Below, one piece after another: positions 1 to 8,846 of a stretch of DNA of 64,000 bases. Below the pieces are notes generated by a model, which had not been told where the DNA came from, did not search any database, and worked only from the letters and a program-made list of their open reading frames with translations. Source of the stretch: Pasteurella sp049670895 (lineage in GTDB: Bacteria; Pseudomonadota; Gammaproteobacteria; Enterobacterales; Pasteurellaceae); assembly GCF_049670895.1 (NCBI RefSeq), contig NZ_CP187170.1, one strand, 5' to 3'. Numbering within the stretch: position 1 is the first letter of the stretch; every line of letters starts with the position of its first letter. Made by a program: the position numbers and the translations under genes.

Positions 1-524
1 GTATTGCAAATGGGCACAATACCCATCGTCAAATCGGGGCGCCTATTACCGATCTTGCTTTAAAATCCCTACATAATATGCAAACAGACAGTGTGTCGAA
101 GCCTTATTTTACGCGTGCTAAAAGCAACGGCTTAATGAAATCTGTCACCATTGCGATTCGTAACCATCAGCAACGCATTATCGGCTTATTATGTATTAAC
201 ATTAATTTAGATGTTCCCTTTTCCCAATTCATGCAAGCCTTAATGCCTACCCCTGAACAGCAAGCCACGTCAGCCGTGAATTTTGCCAGTTCAGTGGAAG
301 ATCTGGTGGCTCAAACTGTGGAAAAAACCATAGAAGAAGTGACTGCAGATAGAATGGTGTCCAACAATAACAAAAATCGCCAAATTGTCATTTCGCTGTA
401 TGAAAAAGGCATTTTTGATATTAAAGATTCAATTAATCTTGTGGCTGAGCGTTTAGATATTTCACGTCATACCGTGTATTTATATATTCGCCAAGTTAAA
501 CAAGATGCGGAAGAACATAAATAA
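1..524 (+). CDS. YheO-family PAS/HTH transcriptional regulator (5' end outside window)
   Basis: The frame is open from the first bases of the window, so the N-terminus is missing; about 173 codons remain of a family of about 220-240 residues. The visible part begins in the PAS-like YheO domain, with a conserved NGH...TDLALKSL stretch. It ends in a C-terminal helix-turn-helix region (KGIFDIKDSINLVAERLDISRHTVYLYIR). The stop overlaps the tusD start in a TAATG arrangement, so translation is probably coupled. In E. coli yheO also precedes tusDCB-rpsL, so the context fits. It is presumably a cytoplasmic DNA-binding protein; target and ligand are unknown. The first internal ATG at 78 is not the real start because the family homology continues upstream of it. 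Confidence 0.85.
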   Translation, partial: IANGHNTHRQIGAPITDLALKSLHNMQTDSVSKPYFTRAKSNGLMKSVTIAIRNHQQRIIGLLCININLDVPFSQFMQALMPTPEQQATSAVNFASSVEDLVAQTVEKTIEEVTADRMVSNNNKNRQIVISLYEKGIFDIKDSINLVAERLDISRHTVYLYIRQVKQDAEEHK

Positions 525-904
525 TGCGTTATGTGCTATGTGTTAAACAGCCTGTTTATGGTTGCCAAGGGAGTTTTTTAGCCTACCAATTGGCACAAGC
601 TCTCTTGGAACAAGGGCATCAACTCAGTCAAGTGTTCTTTTTCCAAGAGGGCGTGAACCATGGTAATGGTTTCGTTTATCCTGCAAATGATGAATTTCAT
701 TTACAAAAAGCTTGGCAACATTTGGCTAAACAGCACCAAATCCCTTTACATTTGTGTGTGGCAGCGGCACAGCGTCGTGGCGTGGTGGATGAAATCACTT
801 CAGCTACGCAAGCAGATAACAATCTCGCCCCTCATTTTGTTTTAGCGGGGCTTGGTGAGTTTGCGAAAGCCACGCTAGAGGCAGAAAGGGTGATTGTTTT
901 ATGA
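524..904 (+). CDS. tusD: Sulfurtransferase TusD (DsrE family)
   Basis: TusD is a subunit of the cytoplasmic TusBCD complex, which accepts persulfide sulfur from TusA and passes it through TusE to MnmA for 2-thiolation of the wobble uridine of tRNA-Lys, -Glu and -Gln. The 126-residue length and overall pattern match E. coli TusD (128 aa). The conserved active cysteine is at position 78, in HLCVAAAQRRGVVDE. The gene overlaps the regulator upstream by one base and tusC by four bases (ATGA), so the three tus genes are translationally coupled. Confidence 0.95.
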   Translation: MRYVLCVKQPVYGCQGSFLAYQLAQALLEQGHQLSQVFFFQEGVNHGNGFVYPANDEFHLQKAWQHLAKQHQIPLHLCVAAAQRRGVVDEITSATQADNNLAPHFVLAGLGEFAKATLEAERVIVL

Positions 905-1263
905 TGAAATTAGCGTTTGTGTTTCGTTCTACGCCCTTCGGTACTGCCACAACTCGTGAAGGATTAGATGCCTTACTTGCCGCCAGTGCATTTTGTTATG
1001 AAGAAGATATTGGTGTCTTTTTTTTAGATGATGGCGTGTTTAATTTACTCACACAGCAACAATCAGAGAAGATTTTGCAAAAAGACGTCACCAGTGTGCT
1101 CAAACTGTTAGATTTATACGAAATAGAGCGACGTTATGTGTGCCAAGAATCCTTAGAAATGGCAAAAATAGACATTGCCAATTGTGTGATTGACTGTGTC
1201 ATTAAAGATCGTGCAACGATATTGACTTTATTAAGCCAAGCCGAAAAGATACTAACTTTTTAG
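901..1263 (+). CDS. tusC: Sulfur relay subunit TusC (DsrE/DsrF family)
   Basis: TusC is the second subunit of the TusBCD hexamer in tRNA 2-thiouridine synthesis. It has 120 residues (E. coli 119), with the DsrE-type start KLAFVFRSTPFGTATTREGLDALLAASAF and no conserved catalytic cysteine requirement. Two adjacent ATG codons at 901 and 904 are possible starts; 901 is chosen because it keeps the four-base overlap with tusD. tusB follows after 8 bp. Confidence 0.94.
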   Translation: MMKLAFVFRSTPFGTATTREGLDALLAASAFCYEEDIGVFFLDDGVFNLLTQQQSEKILQKDVTSVLKLLDLYEIERRYVCQESLEMAKIDIANCVIDCVIKDRATILTLLSQAEKILTF

Positions 1264-1271
1264 GAACACCC

Positions 1272-1559
1272 ATGCTTTATACTTTTTCCAAATCGGTTTA
1301 TCTGGAAAGTGAATTAACCGCTTACCTTCAACAAGCCAAAAACGACGATGCCATTGTGTTGTGGCAAGATGGGGTCTATTTGATGCTTAAATATCCCCAA
1401 GCCTTTTTACACTTAAACGCCCCTTGTTATGTCTTAGACTTAGATATTGATGCGAGAAATTTAAGCCATGTTGTCAGCGCCATGCCTCAGCTAACATCTC
1501 TTTCACTGGCTGAACTGGTTAAATTAACGGAAATTTACACCCCGCAATTTGCACTTTAA
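1272..1559 (+). CDS. tusB: Sulfur relay subunit TusB (DsrH family)
   Basis: TusB is the third subunit of TusBCD, which supports 2-thiolation of tRNA wobble uridine. Its 95 residues equal the E. coli length, and the DsrH-like opening MLYTFSKSVYLESELTAYL is recognisable. It closes the tus operon. The 216 bp that follow contain a USS at about 1591 and the promoter of the str ribosomal operon, so tus and rpsL need not share a transcript although they are always neighbours. Confidence 0.92.
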   Translation: MLYTFSKSVYLESELTAYLQQAKNDDAIVLWQDGVYLMLKYPQAFLHLNAPCYVLDLDIDARNLSHVVSAMPQLTSLSLAELVKLTEIYTPQFAL

Positions 1560-1665
1560 TCGGCATAACCACATGATCTATGAAAAAGAAAAGTGCGGTC
1601 AATTTCAAAAAAGTTTTACTCAAATCGTCCCATTTTTCCCCATCCAAATTAGATTCGTCTAATTC

Positions 1666-1695
1666 TTGACATTATTTACACGACCTCTTTATAAT
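1666..1695 (+). promoter_or_regulatory. Sigma-70 promoter of the rpsL-rpsG-fusA-tuf operon
   Basis: A perfect -35 TTGACA (1666-1671) and a perfect -10 TATAAT (1690-1695) are separated by 18 bp, about 80 bp before rpsL. Consensus hexamers fit a growth-rate-dependent ribosomal protein operon. Confidence 0.8.
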
Positions 1696-1775
1696 AGCAC
1701 GTCTATTTCTGTATGAAATAGAATTACGTATAAACATTCTATTAATGAATAATTGTTAAAACTGGAGCTTTTTTA

Positions 1776-2150
1776 ATGGCAACTATCAACCAGCTAGTAC
1801 GCAAACCGCGTGTGAAAAAGGTTGTAAAAAGTAACGTTCCTGCATTAGAGGCTTGCCCGCAGAAACGTGGTGTGTGCACACGTGTATACACAACTACACC
1901 TAAAAAACCGAACTCAGCATTACGTAAAGTATGCCGTATTCGTTTAACTAACGGTTACGAAGTAACCTCTTATATCGGCGGTGAAGGTCACAACCTTCAA
2001 GAGCACAGTGTTGTGCTTATCCGTGGCGGTCGTGTTAAAGACTTACCAGGTGTGCGTTATCACACTGTACGCGGTGCATTAGACTGTGCTGGCGTGAAAG
2101 ATCGTAAACAAGGTCGTTCTAAATACGGCGTTAAACGTCCTAAATCTTAA
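1776..2150 (+). CDS. rpsL: 30S ribosomal protein S12
   Basis: S12 sits at the decoding centre of the small ribosomal subunit and controls tRNA selection accuracy. It has 124 residues, the family length. The two lysines whose substitution gives streptomycin resistance (K43 in TTTPKKPNSA and K88 in GGRVKDLPG, counting Met1) are both wild type, so a streptomycin-sensitive form is predicted from this gene. It is first in the str operon, with rpsG 136 bp downstream. Confidence 0.99.
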   Translation: MATINQLVRKPRVKKVVKSNVPALEACPQKRGVCTRVYTTTPKKPNSALRKVCRIRLTNGYEVTSYIGGEGHNLQEHSVVLIRGGRVKDLPGVRYHTVRGALDCAGVKDRKQGRSKYGVKRPKS

Positions 2151-2205
2151 TGGTTCTCCGTTAAGTAAGGCCAAACGTCTAAATTAGTAAAACTATTTAA
2201 ACCAT

Positions 2206-2249
2206 AAACTCCAGTCAAAAGGCGATATTTATCGCAAAATGTAGAGTTT
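2206..2249 (+). promoter_or_regulatory. Candidate S7 translational operator in the rpsL-rpsG intercistronic RNA
   Basis: A nested hairpin is visible: outer arms AAACTC (2206-2211) and GAGTTT (2244-2249), inner arms GCGAT (2222-2226) and ATCGC (2231-2235). In E. coli, S7 represses its own operon by binding the S12-S7 intercistronic mRNA. Position matches that site; the function is inferred. Confidence 0.35.
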
Positions 2250-2286
2250 TGGAAAATCCTGAAGATTAATTACGGAGAAATTCGCA

Positions 2287-2757
2287 ATGCCACGTCGTCG
2301 TAGTATTGAACCACGCAAGATTCTTCCAGATCCAAAGTTCGGATCAGAATTACTTGCAAAATTTATTAATGTTTTAATGGTAGATGGTAAAAAATCTATC
2401 GCAGAAAAAATCGTTTACAGTGCATTAGATACGTTAGCACAACGTACTGGTAAAGAAGCATTAGAAGCTTTTGAAGCAGCACTTGACAACGTACGCCCAA
2501 CTGTTGAGGTAAAATCTCGTCGTGTGGGTGGTTCTACCTATCAAGTACCAGTTGAAGTACGTCCAGTTCGTCGTAACGCACTCGGTATGCGTTGGATCGT
2601 TGAAGCGGCACGTAAACGTGGTGATAAATCAATGGCTTTACGTTTAGCAAATGAATTATCTGATGCATCAGAAAACAAAGGTGCAGCAGTGAAAAAACGT
2701 GAAGACGTTCACCGCATGGCTGAAGCTAACAAAGCGTTTGCTCATTACCGTTGGTAA
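2287..2757 (+). CDS. rpsG: 30S ribosomal protein S7
   Basis: S7 is a primary assembly protein of the 30S head and contacts E-site tRNA; in enterobacteria it also represses the str operon. The 156-residue protein opens with MPRRRSIEPRKILPDPKFGS and contains the conserved QVPVEVRPVRR stretch. It lies between rpsL and fusA in the classic order, after a candidate autoregulatory hairpin. Confidence 0.99.
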   Translation: MPRRRSIEPRKILPDPKFGSELLAKFINVLMVDGKKSIAEKIVYSALDTLAQRTGKEALEAFEAALDNVRPTVEVKSRRVGGSTYQVPVEVRPVRRNALGMRWIVEAARKRGDKSMALRLANELSDASENKGAAVKKREDVHRMAEANKAFAHYRW

Positions 2758-2858
2758 TTTTTTAGCAACTACGTTTTCAGGCTTCATCTCATTTAATTAT
2801 GTGGTGAAGCCTTATACATATTTGAAATTTCATATTTAATTCCAGCAAGGAAATAAGA

Positions 2859-4961
2859 ATGGCACGTACAACCCCTATTTCACGCTACCGTAACATCGGT
2901 ATTAGTGCGCACATTGATGCAGGTAAAACAACGACATCTGAGCGTATCTTATTTTATACAGGCGTGAGTCATAAAATCGGTGAGGTGCACGATGGTGCAG
3001 CTACAATGGACTGGATGGAACAAGAGCAAGAGCGTGGTATTACAATCACTTCTGCTGCAACAACTGCGTTCTGGTCTGGGATGTCTCAGCAATATCCACA
3101 ACACCGTATCAACGTAATTGATACCCCAGGACACGTAGACTTCACTATCGAAGTAGAACGTTCTATGCGTGTTCTTGACGGTGCAGTTATGGTTTACTGT
3201 GCGGTTGGTGGTGTTCAGCCACAATCTGAAACCGTATGGCGTCAAGCAAATAAATATCAAGTTCCACGTATTGCGTTCGTGAATAAAATGGACCGTACTG
3301 GTGCAAACTTCCTACGTGTTGTTGAGCAAATCAAAGCACGTTTAGGTGGTAACTCAGTTCCTCTTCAACTTCCAATCGGTGCAGAAGATTCATTCGTTGG
3401 TGTTGTTGACTTATTAAAAATGAAAGCCATCAACTGGAATGAGGCTGACCAAGGTATGACATTTACCTATGAAGATATTCCAGCAGATATGCTTGATGCT
3501 TGTGAAGAATGGCGTCAAAACTTAGTTGAATCTGCCGCTGAAGCATCAGAAGAATTGATGGAAAAATACCTTGGCGGTGAAGAGTTAACAGAAGAAGAAA
3601 TCAAAGCAGGTTTACGTCAACGTGTATTAGCAGGTGAAGTTATTCCAGTTTGCTGTGGTTCTGCATTCAAAAATAAAGGTGTTCAGGCAATGCTTGATGC
3701 GGTAATTGATTATTTACCAGCACCAACAGATATTCCAGCAATCAAAGGTATTAACCCTGATGAAACAGAAGGCGAGCGTCATGCAAGCGATGATGAGCCA
3801 TTTGCAGCACTTGCATTTAAAATTGCAACTGACCCATTCGTAGGTAACTTAACCTTCTTCCGTGTTTACTCAGGTGTTATCAATTCTGGTGATACAGTAT
3901 TAAACTCTGTAAAAGATAAACGTGAACGTTTTGGTCGTATCGTACAGATGCACGCAAACAAACGTGAAGAAATCAAAGAAGTTCGTGCGGGTGATATCGC
4001 AGCCGCTATCGGTTTGAAAGATGTTGGTACAGGTGATACATTATGTGCACAAGATGCACCAATCATCCTTGAGCGTATGGAATTCCCAGAGCCAGTAATC
4101 TCTGTTGCAGTTGAACCAAAAACAAAAGCAGACCAAGAAAAAATGGGTCTTGCATTAGGTCGTTTAGCACAAGAAGACCCTTCATTCCGTGTACACACTG
4201 ATGAAGAATCTGGTGAAACAATTATCTCTGGTATGGGTGAGTTACACTTAGATATTATCGTTGACCGTATGCGTCGTGAGTTCAAAGTCGAAGCGAACAT
4301 TGGTAAACCACAAGTATCTTACCGTGAAACTATCCGTACTCGTGTTAACGATGTTGAAGGTAAACACGCAAAACAATCTGGTGGTCGTGGTCAATACGGT
4401 CATGTTGTTATCGACTTATATCCATTAGACCCAGAAGGTCCTGGTTATGAATTCGTCAATGAAATCAAAGGTGGTGTGATCCCTGGTGAATACATCCCTG
4501 CGGTAGATAAAGGTATCCAAGAACAGCTTAAATCTGGTCCATTAGCGGGCTATCCAGTAGTAGATTTAGGTGTACGTTTACACTTCGGTTCATACCATGA
4601 TGTGGACTCATCTGAGCTTGCGTTTAAACTTGCAGCGTCATTAGCATTTAAAGCAGCGTTCGCAAAAGCAAACCCAGTTCTTCTTGAGCCAATTATGAAA
4701 GTAGAAGTTGAAACTCCACCAGATTATGTTGGTGATGTAATTGGTGACTTAAGCCGTCGTCGTGCGATGGTGAATGGCCAAGAAGCAAATGAATTTGTTG
4801 TGAAGATCAATGCAGAAGTACCACTTTCAGAGATGTTTGGTTATGCAACTGACCTTCGTTCACAAACTCAAGGTCGTGCTTCATACTCCATGGAACCATT
4901 GAAGTATGCTGAAGCACCGAAAAACGTTGCAGATGCAATCATTGAAGCTCGCAAAAAATAA
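2859..4961 (+). CDS. fusA: Elongation factor G
   Basis: EF-G is the translocation GTPase and also acts in ribosome recycling with RRF. At 700 residues it is full length (E. coli 704). GTPase motifs are intact: G1 AHIDAGKT (17-24), G3 DTPGH (88-92), G4 NKMD (142-145). Domains II-V follow, including the domain IV segment SGGRGQYGHVVIDLYP. It is third in the str operon, 101 bp after rpsG and 59 bp before tuf. Confidence 0.99.
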   Translation: MARTTPISRYRNIGISAHIDAGKTTTSERILFYTGVSHKIGEVHDGAATMDWMEQEQERGITITSAATTAFWSGMSQQYPQHRINVIDTPGHVDFTIEVERSMRVLDGAVMVYCAVGGVQPQSETVWRQANKYQVPRIAFVNKMDRTGANFLRVVEQIKARLGGNSVPLQLPIGAEDSFVGVVDLLKMKAINWNEADQGMTFTYEDIPADMLDACEEWRQNLVESAAEASEELMEKYLGGEELTEEEIKAGLRQRVLAGEVIPVCCGSAFKNKGVQAMLDAVIDYLPAPTDIPAIKGINPDETEGERHASDDEPFAALAFKIATDPFVGNLTFFRVYSGVINSGDTVLNSVKDKRERFGRIVQMHANKREEIKEVRAGDIAAAIGLKDVGTGDTLCAQDAPIILERMEFPEPVISVAVEPKTKADQEKMGLALGRLAQEDPSFRVHTDEESGETIISGMGELHLDIIVDRMRREFKVEANIGKPQVSYRETIRTRVNDVEGKHAKQSGGRGQYGHVVIDLYPLDPEGPGYEFVNEIKGGVIPGEYIPAVDKGIQEQLKSGPLAGYPVVDLGVRLHFGSYHDVDSSELAFKLAASLAFKAAFAKANPVLLEPIMKVEVETPPDYVGDVIGDLSRRRAMVNGQEANEFVVKINAEVPLSEMFGYATDLRSQTQGRASYSMEPLKYAEAPKNVADAIIEARKK

Positions 4962-5020
4962 TTTTGTTTAACAAACCACAAGTCATAATGGCTTGTGGTA
5001 TCTACTGAGGAAACTTAATC

Positions 5021-6205
5021 GTGTCTAAAGAAAAATTTGAACGTACAAAACCGCACGTAAACGTGGGTACAATCGGCCACGTTGACCATGGTAAAACAAC
5101 TTTAACAGCAGCAATCACAACAGTATTAGCAAAACACTACGGCGGTGCTGCTCGTGCATTCGACCAAATCGATAACGCGCCAGAAGAAAAAGCGCGTGGT
5201 ATCACCATCAACACTTCACACGTAGAATACGATACAGAAACTCGTCACTACGCACACGTTGACTGTCCGGGACACGCTGACTATGTGAAAAACATGATCA
5301 CAGGTGCAGCACAAATGGACGGTGCTATCTTAGTCGTAGCGGCAACAGATGGTCCAATGCCACAAACTCGTGAACACATCCTTTTAGGTCGCCAAGTAGG
5401 TGTACCTTACATCATCGTATTCTTAAACAAATGCGACATGGTAGATGATGAAGAGTTATTAGAATTAGTTGAAATGGAAGTGCGTGAACTTCTTTCTCAA
5501 TATGATTTCCCAGGTGATGATACACCAATCGTACGTGGTTCAGCGTTACAAGCGTTAAACGGCGTGCCAGAGTGGGAAGAAAAAATTCTTGAATTAGCGA
5601 ACCACTTAGACACTTACATTCCAGAGCCAGAGCGTGCAGTAGACCAACCGTTCCTTCTTCCAATCGAAGACGTGTTCTCAATTTCTGGTCGTGGTACAGT
5701 AGTAACAGGTCGTGTTGAGCGTGGTATCATCCGTACTGGTGAAGAGGTTGAAATTGTGGGTATTAAAGAAACCACAAAAACCACAGTAACGGGTGTTGAG
5801 ATGTTCCGTAAATTATTAGACGAAGGTCGTGCGGGTGAGAACGTTGGTGCGTTATTACGTGGTACAAAACGTGAAGAAATCGAACGTGGTCAAGTATTAG
5901 CGAAACCAGGTTCAATCACACCACACACAGACTTCGAATCAGAAGTTTACGTATTATCAAAAGAAGAAGGTGGACGTCATACTCCATTCTTCAAAGGTTA
6001 CCGTCCACAGTTCTACTTCCGTACAACTGACGTAACAGGTACAATCGAGTTACCAGAAGGCGTAGAGATGGTAATGCCAGGCGACAACATCAAGATGACA
6101 GTAAGCTTGATTCACCCAATCGCGATGGACCAAGGTTTACGCTTTGCGATTCGTGAAGGTGGTCGTACAGTAGGTGCAGGTGTTGTAGCTAAAATTATCA
6201 AATAA
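5021..6205 (+). CDS. tuf: Elongation factor Tu
   Basis: EF-Tu delivers aminoacyl-tRNA to the ribosomal A site. It has 394 residues and starts with GTG at 5021, 10 bp after a GAGG ribosome-binding site; MSKEKFERTKPHVNVGTIGH is the canonical N-terminus. G1 GHVDHGKT is at 19-26, DCPGH at 81-85 and NKCD at 136-139. It closes the str operon and is followed by a strong terminator. Gammaproteobacteria usually carry a second, nearly identical tuf elsewhere; only this copy is in the window. Confidence 0.99.
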   Translation: MSKEKFERTKPHVNVGTIGHVDHGKTTLTAAITTVLAKHYGGAARAFDQIDNAPEEKARGITINTSHVEYDTETRHYAHVDCPGHADYVKNMITGAAQMDGAILVVAATDGPMPQTREHILLGRQVGVPYIIVFLNKCDMVDDEELLELVEMEVRELLSQYDFPGDDTPIVRGSALQALNGVPEWEEKILELANHLDTYIPEPERAVDQPFLLPIEDVFSISGRGTVVTGRVERGIIRTGEEVEIVGIKETTKTTVTGVEMFRKLLDEGRAGENVGALLRGTKREEIERGQVLAKPGSITPHTDFESEVYVLSKEEGGRHTPFFKGYRPQFYFRTTDVTGTIELPEGVEMVMPGDNIKMTVSLIHPIAMDQGLRFAIREGGRTVGAGVVAKIIK

Positions 6206-6225
6206 TTTTGCTTAACTTGCTAAAG

Positions 6226-6257
6226 AGGCGTATCGAAAGGTACGCCTTTTGTTTTTA
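6226..6257 (+). terminator. Rho-independent terminator of the str operon
   Basis: A perfect 7-bp stem AGGCGTA/TACGCCT with an 8-nt loop is followed by TTTGTTTTT, 20 bp after the tuf stop. Confidence 0.85.
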
Positions 6258-6465
6258 TTCTTGTCATGTTATGCCGCAATTCAGTTGACAAAACTTTTCT
6301 AAAATACACCGCACTTTATTATCATCTTTGGTAAAGATATCCGATGAAGGTGGTTGAAAAATTTAATGTTCAACTGTAATTTTAATATGCATTTTTTAAA
6401 TAAAGTGCTACAATCACGCGTTCAGAAACGAATCCCCTATTTAAGTTAAAGTAATGGATTAAATT

Positions 6466-6876
6466 ATGGCGTTAGAAATTGATAAAAAGAAAAATACGCA
6501 GGAAGTTGAGAGCCAAAAATCAAAGGGCTTAAATGGCTTTTTGTGGTTTCTCGTTATTGTTGTCATTGCAACAGCGGCGTTAGGTAATATTTATCTTGTA
6601 GAGCAATTTTCTACCCCAATTCGTGTTGTGGGTGTAGTGGTGTTATTGCTGATTGCATTGGGTATTGCAATTTTGACCAATCAAGGTGTCAAAGCACGTC
6701 ATTTCTTTAGTGAATCGAGAATTGAATTAAGAAAAATTGTCTGGCCAACACGTCCAGAAGCAATGCAGACGACACTCATTGTAGCAGGTGTAACGATTCT
6801 TGTGTCTTTAATCCTTTGGGGATTGGATTCGGTTATTGTTGCGTTAATTACTTTCTTAACAGATTTGAGGTTCTAA
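6466..6876 (+). CDS. secE: Preprotein translocase subunit SecE
   Basis: SecE is the inner-membrane subunit that clamps SecY in the Sec channel. The protein has 136 residues and the three-helix proteobacterial form: hydrophobic segments at about 24-45, 54-72 and 105-130. The conserved cytoplasmic ESRIELRKIVWPTRPEAMQT motif precedes the last helix. The stop is one base before nusG, as in most bacteria. The 260 bp upstream hold the tuf terminator and a USS at 6308; no tRNA-Trp gene, sometimes found there in relatives, is present. Confidence 0.97.
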   Translation: MALEIDKKKNTQEVESQKSKGLNGFLWFLVIVVIATAALGNIYLVEQFSTPIRVVGVVVLLLIALGIAILTNQGVKARHFFSESRIELRKIVWPTRPEAMQTTLIVAGVTILVSLILWGLDSVIVALITFLTDLRF

Positions 6877-6877
6877 G

Positions 6878-7432
6878 ATGACAGAAACAGCAACCAAAAA
6901 ACGTTGGTATGTGTTACAGGCTTTTTCTGGTTTTGAAGGTCGTGTTGCCGCCACTTTGCGTGAATATATTAAGCTACATCAAATGGAAGAACAATTTGGT
7001 GAAGTATTGGTACCTACTGAAGAAGTGGTTGAAAATGTAGCAGGGAAAAGACGTAAAAGTGAACGTAAATTTTTCCCAGGCTATGTCTTAGTACAAATGG
7101 AAATGAATGATGAAACTTGGCATTTGGTGCGTAGTGTACCACGTGTGATGGGTTTTATCGGTGGCACAGCAGATAAACCTGCACCGATCTCTCAGCGTGA
7201 AGCAGATCGCATTTTAAATCGTTTACAAGAAAGTTCAGAAAGACCACGTCATAGAAAAGAATTCCAACCAGGTGAAGAAGTGCGTGTGACGGAAGGACCA
7301 TTTGCTGACTTTAACGGTACAGTTGAAGAAGTCGATTATGAAAAAGGTCGTTTAAAAGTCTCTGTTTCTATCTTTGGACGTGCAACACCGGTTGAACTTG
7401 AGTTTAGCCAAGTAGAAAAACAAAACGGCTAA
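6878..7432 (+). CDS. nusG: Transcription termination/antitermination factor NusG
   Basis: NusG binds RNA polymerase through its N-terminal NGN domain, suppressing pausing, and uses its C-terminal KOW domain to contact Rho or ribosomal protein S10. It has 184 residues (E. coli 181). The NGN start KKRWYVLQAFSGFEGRVA and the KOW segment EGPFADFNGTVEEVDYEKGR are clear. It is translated with secE; rplK follows 230 bp later from a separate promoter. Confidence 0.98.
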   Translation: MTETATKKRWYVLQAFSGFEGRVAATLREYIKLHQMEEQFGEVLVPTEEVVENVAGKRRKSERKFFPGYVLVQMEMNDETWHLVRSVPRVMGFIGGTADKPAPISQREADRILNRLQESSERPRHRKEFQPGEEVRVTEGPFADFNGTVEEVDYEKGRLKVSVSIFGRATPVELEFSQVEKQNG

Positions 7433-7538
7433 TGCATATTGATTGAATATAGGTGTTGGAATGGGGGCATGCATTGTCCCTATTTTTATGCTTATCTTAA
7501 AGCACGGCTATAAATTTGTTGTAATCTATGAAAGTCGC

Positions 7539-7567
7539 TTGAAAAGCGTTCTAAATTTCAGTAGAAT
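7539..7567 (+). promoter_or_regulatory. Promoter of rplK-rplA
   Basis: TTGAAA (7539-7544) and TAGAAT (7562-7567) are spaced by 17 bp, about 95 bp before rplK. The leader that follows (7568-7662) is where L1 autoregulates the L11 operon in E. coli, but I could not define an L1 site with certainty. Confidence 0.65.
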
Positions 7568-7662
7568 CCGCAGTCTATTTATGAGCGAGTTTTCTCGTTC
7601 GTATTTTGTGTAAACTGGGGAGCTAGCAATAGCGTTATTACCCATTCTAGAGGAAGCTAAAA

Positions 7663-8091
7663 ATGGCAAAAAAAGTACAAGCCTATGTTAAGTTGCAAGT
7701 TGCAGCAGGTATGGCTAACCCTTCACCACCAGTTGGTCCTGCATTAGGTCAACAAGGTGTGAACATTATGGAATTCTGTAAAGCATTCAACGCTCGTACT
7801 GAGAGCTTAGAAAAAGGTTTACCAATTCCAGTTGTTATCACTGTGTATGCAGACCGTTCATTCACTTTCATCACTAAAACACCTCCAGCAGCAGTATTAT
7901 TGAAAAAAGCGGCTGGTATCAAGTCTGGTTCTGGTAAACCAAACAAAGAGAAAGTGGGTAAAGTGACTTTAGATCAAATCCGTCAAATCGCTGAAACAAA
8001 AGCAGCCGATATGACAGGTAGCACTATCGAAACCAAAATGAAATCAATCGCTGGTACTGCTCGCTCAATGGGCTTAGTAGTGGAGGAATAA
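7663..8091 (+). CDS. rplK: 50S ribosomal protein L11
   Basis: L11 forms the GTPase-associated centre with 23S rRNA and is needed for RelA activation by uncharged tRNA. It has 142 residues, the family length, with the proline-rich ANPSPPVGPALGQQGVNIMEF hinge and the C-terminal RNA-binding domain. rplA follows after 4 bp in the same operon. Confidence 0.99.
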   Translation: MAKKVQAYVKLQVAAGMANPSPPVGPALGQQGVNIMEFCKAFNARTESLEKGLPIPVVITVYADRSFTFITKTPPAAVLLKKAAGIKSGSGKPNKEKVGKVTLDQIRQIAETKAADMTGSTIETKMKSIAGTARSMGLVVEE

Positions 8092-8095
8092 TACG

Positions 8096-8785
8096 ATGGC
8101 TAAATTGACTAAAAAAATGAAAGCAATCAAGGCGGCAGTCGACTCTACAAAAGCCTATGAAATCAATGAAGCAATCGCAGTATTAAAACAATTTGCTACT
8201 GCTAAATTCGTTGAAAGCGTTGACGTTGCGGTTAACTTAGGGATTGACCCTCGTAAATCTGACCAAAACGTACGTGGTGCAACAGTATTACCACATGGTA
8301 CTGGTCGTTCTGTACGTGTAGCTGTGTTCACTCAAGGTGCTAACGCAGAAGCTGCTAAAGAAGCGGGTGCTGATTTAGTAGGTATGGAAGATTTAGCTGA
8401 ATTAGTGAAAAAAGGTGAAATGAACTTCGACGTGGTTATCGCTTCTCCAGATGCGATGCGTGTTGTTGGTCAATTAGGTCAAATTTTAGGTCCACGTGGT
8501 TTAATGCCAAACCCTAAAGTTGGTACTGTAACACCAAACGTTGCTGATGCAGTGAAAAATGCGAAGTCTGGTCAGGTTCGTTACCGCAATGATAAAAACG
8601 GTATCATCCACACCACAATCGGTAAAGTTAACTTTAGCGAAGAACAATTAAAAGAAAACTTACAAGCCTTATTAGCGGCGTTAGCGAAAGCGAAACCGAC
8701 AACATCTAAAGGTGTATTCATCAAGAAAGTAAGTATTTCTACTACAATGGGTGCAGGTGTAGCGGTTGATCAAGCTTCACTTTAA
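8096..8785 (+). CDS. rplA: 50S ribosomal protein L1
   Basis: L1 builds the mobile stalk at the E site and represses translation of its own mRNA. It has 229 residues (E. coli 234). The conserved LGPRGLMPNPKVGTVT segment is intact. In many relatives rplJ-rplL follow directly; here the operon ends at a strong hairpin and an oppositely oriented glycerate kinase gene comes next. Confidence 0.98.
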   Translation: MAKLTKKMKAIKAAVDSTKAYEINEAIAVLKQFATAKFVESVDVAVNLGIDPRKSDQNVRGATVLPHGTGRSVRVAVFTQGANAEAAKEAGADLVGMEDLAELVKKGEMNFDVVIASPDAMRVVGQLGQILGPRGLMPNPKVGTVTPNVADAVKNAKSGQVRYRNDKNGIIHTTIGKVNFSEEQLKENLQALLAALAKAKPTTSKGVFIKKVSISTTMGAGVAVDQASL

Positions 8786-8803
8786 TTCGTTGTTTTGAAA
8801 AAG

Positions 8804-8835
8804 AAAAAGTGCAATGTTTTCATTGCACTTTTTTT
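8804..8835. terminator. Bidirectional terminator between rplA and the glycerate kinase gene
   Basis: The arms AAAAAGTGCAATG and CATTGCACTTTTT enclose a TTTT loop, with an A-rich left flank and T-run on the right. It separates two convergent transcription units. Confidence 0.85.
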
Positions 8836-8846
8836 ATGCCTAGCGG

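Noticed and set aside
3866..4300. 144-codon minus-strand frame inside fusA
   Set aside because: Shadow frame of a highly expressed gene with strong codon bias; no homology seen.
6258..6465. tRNA gene before secE
   Set aside because: Some relatives have tRNA-Trp here; no cloverleaf could be found.
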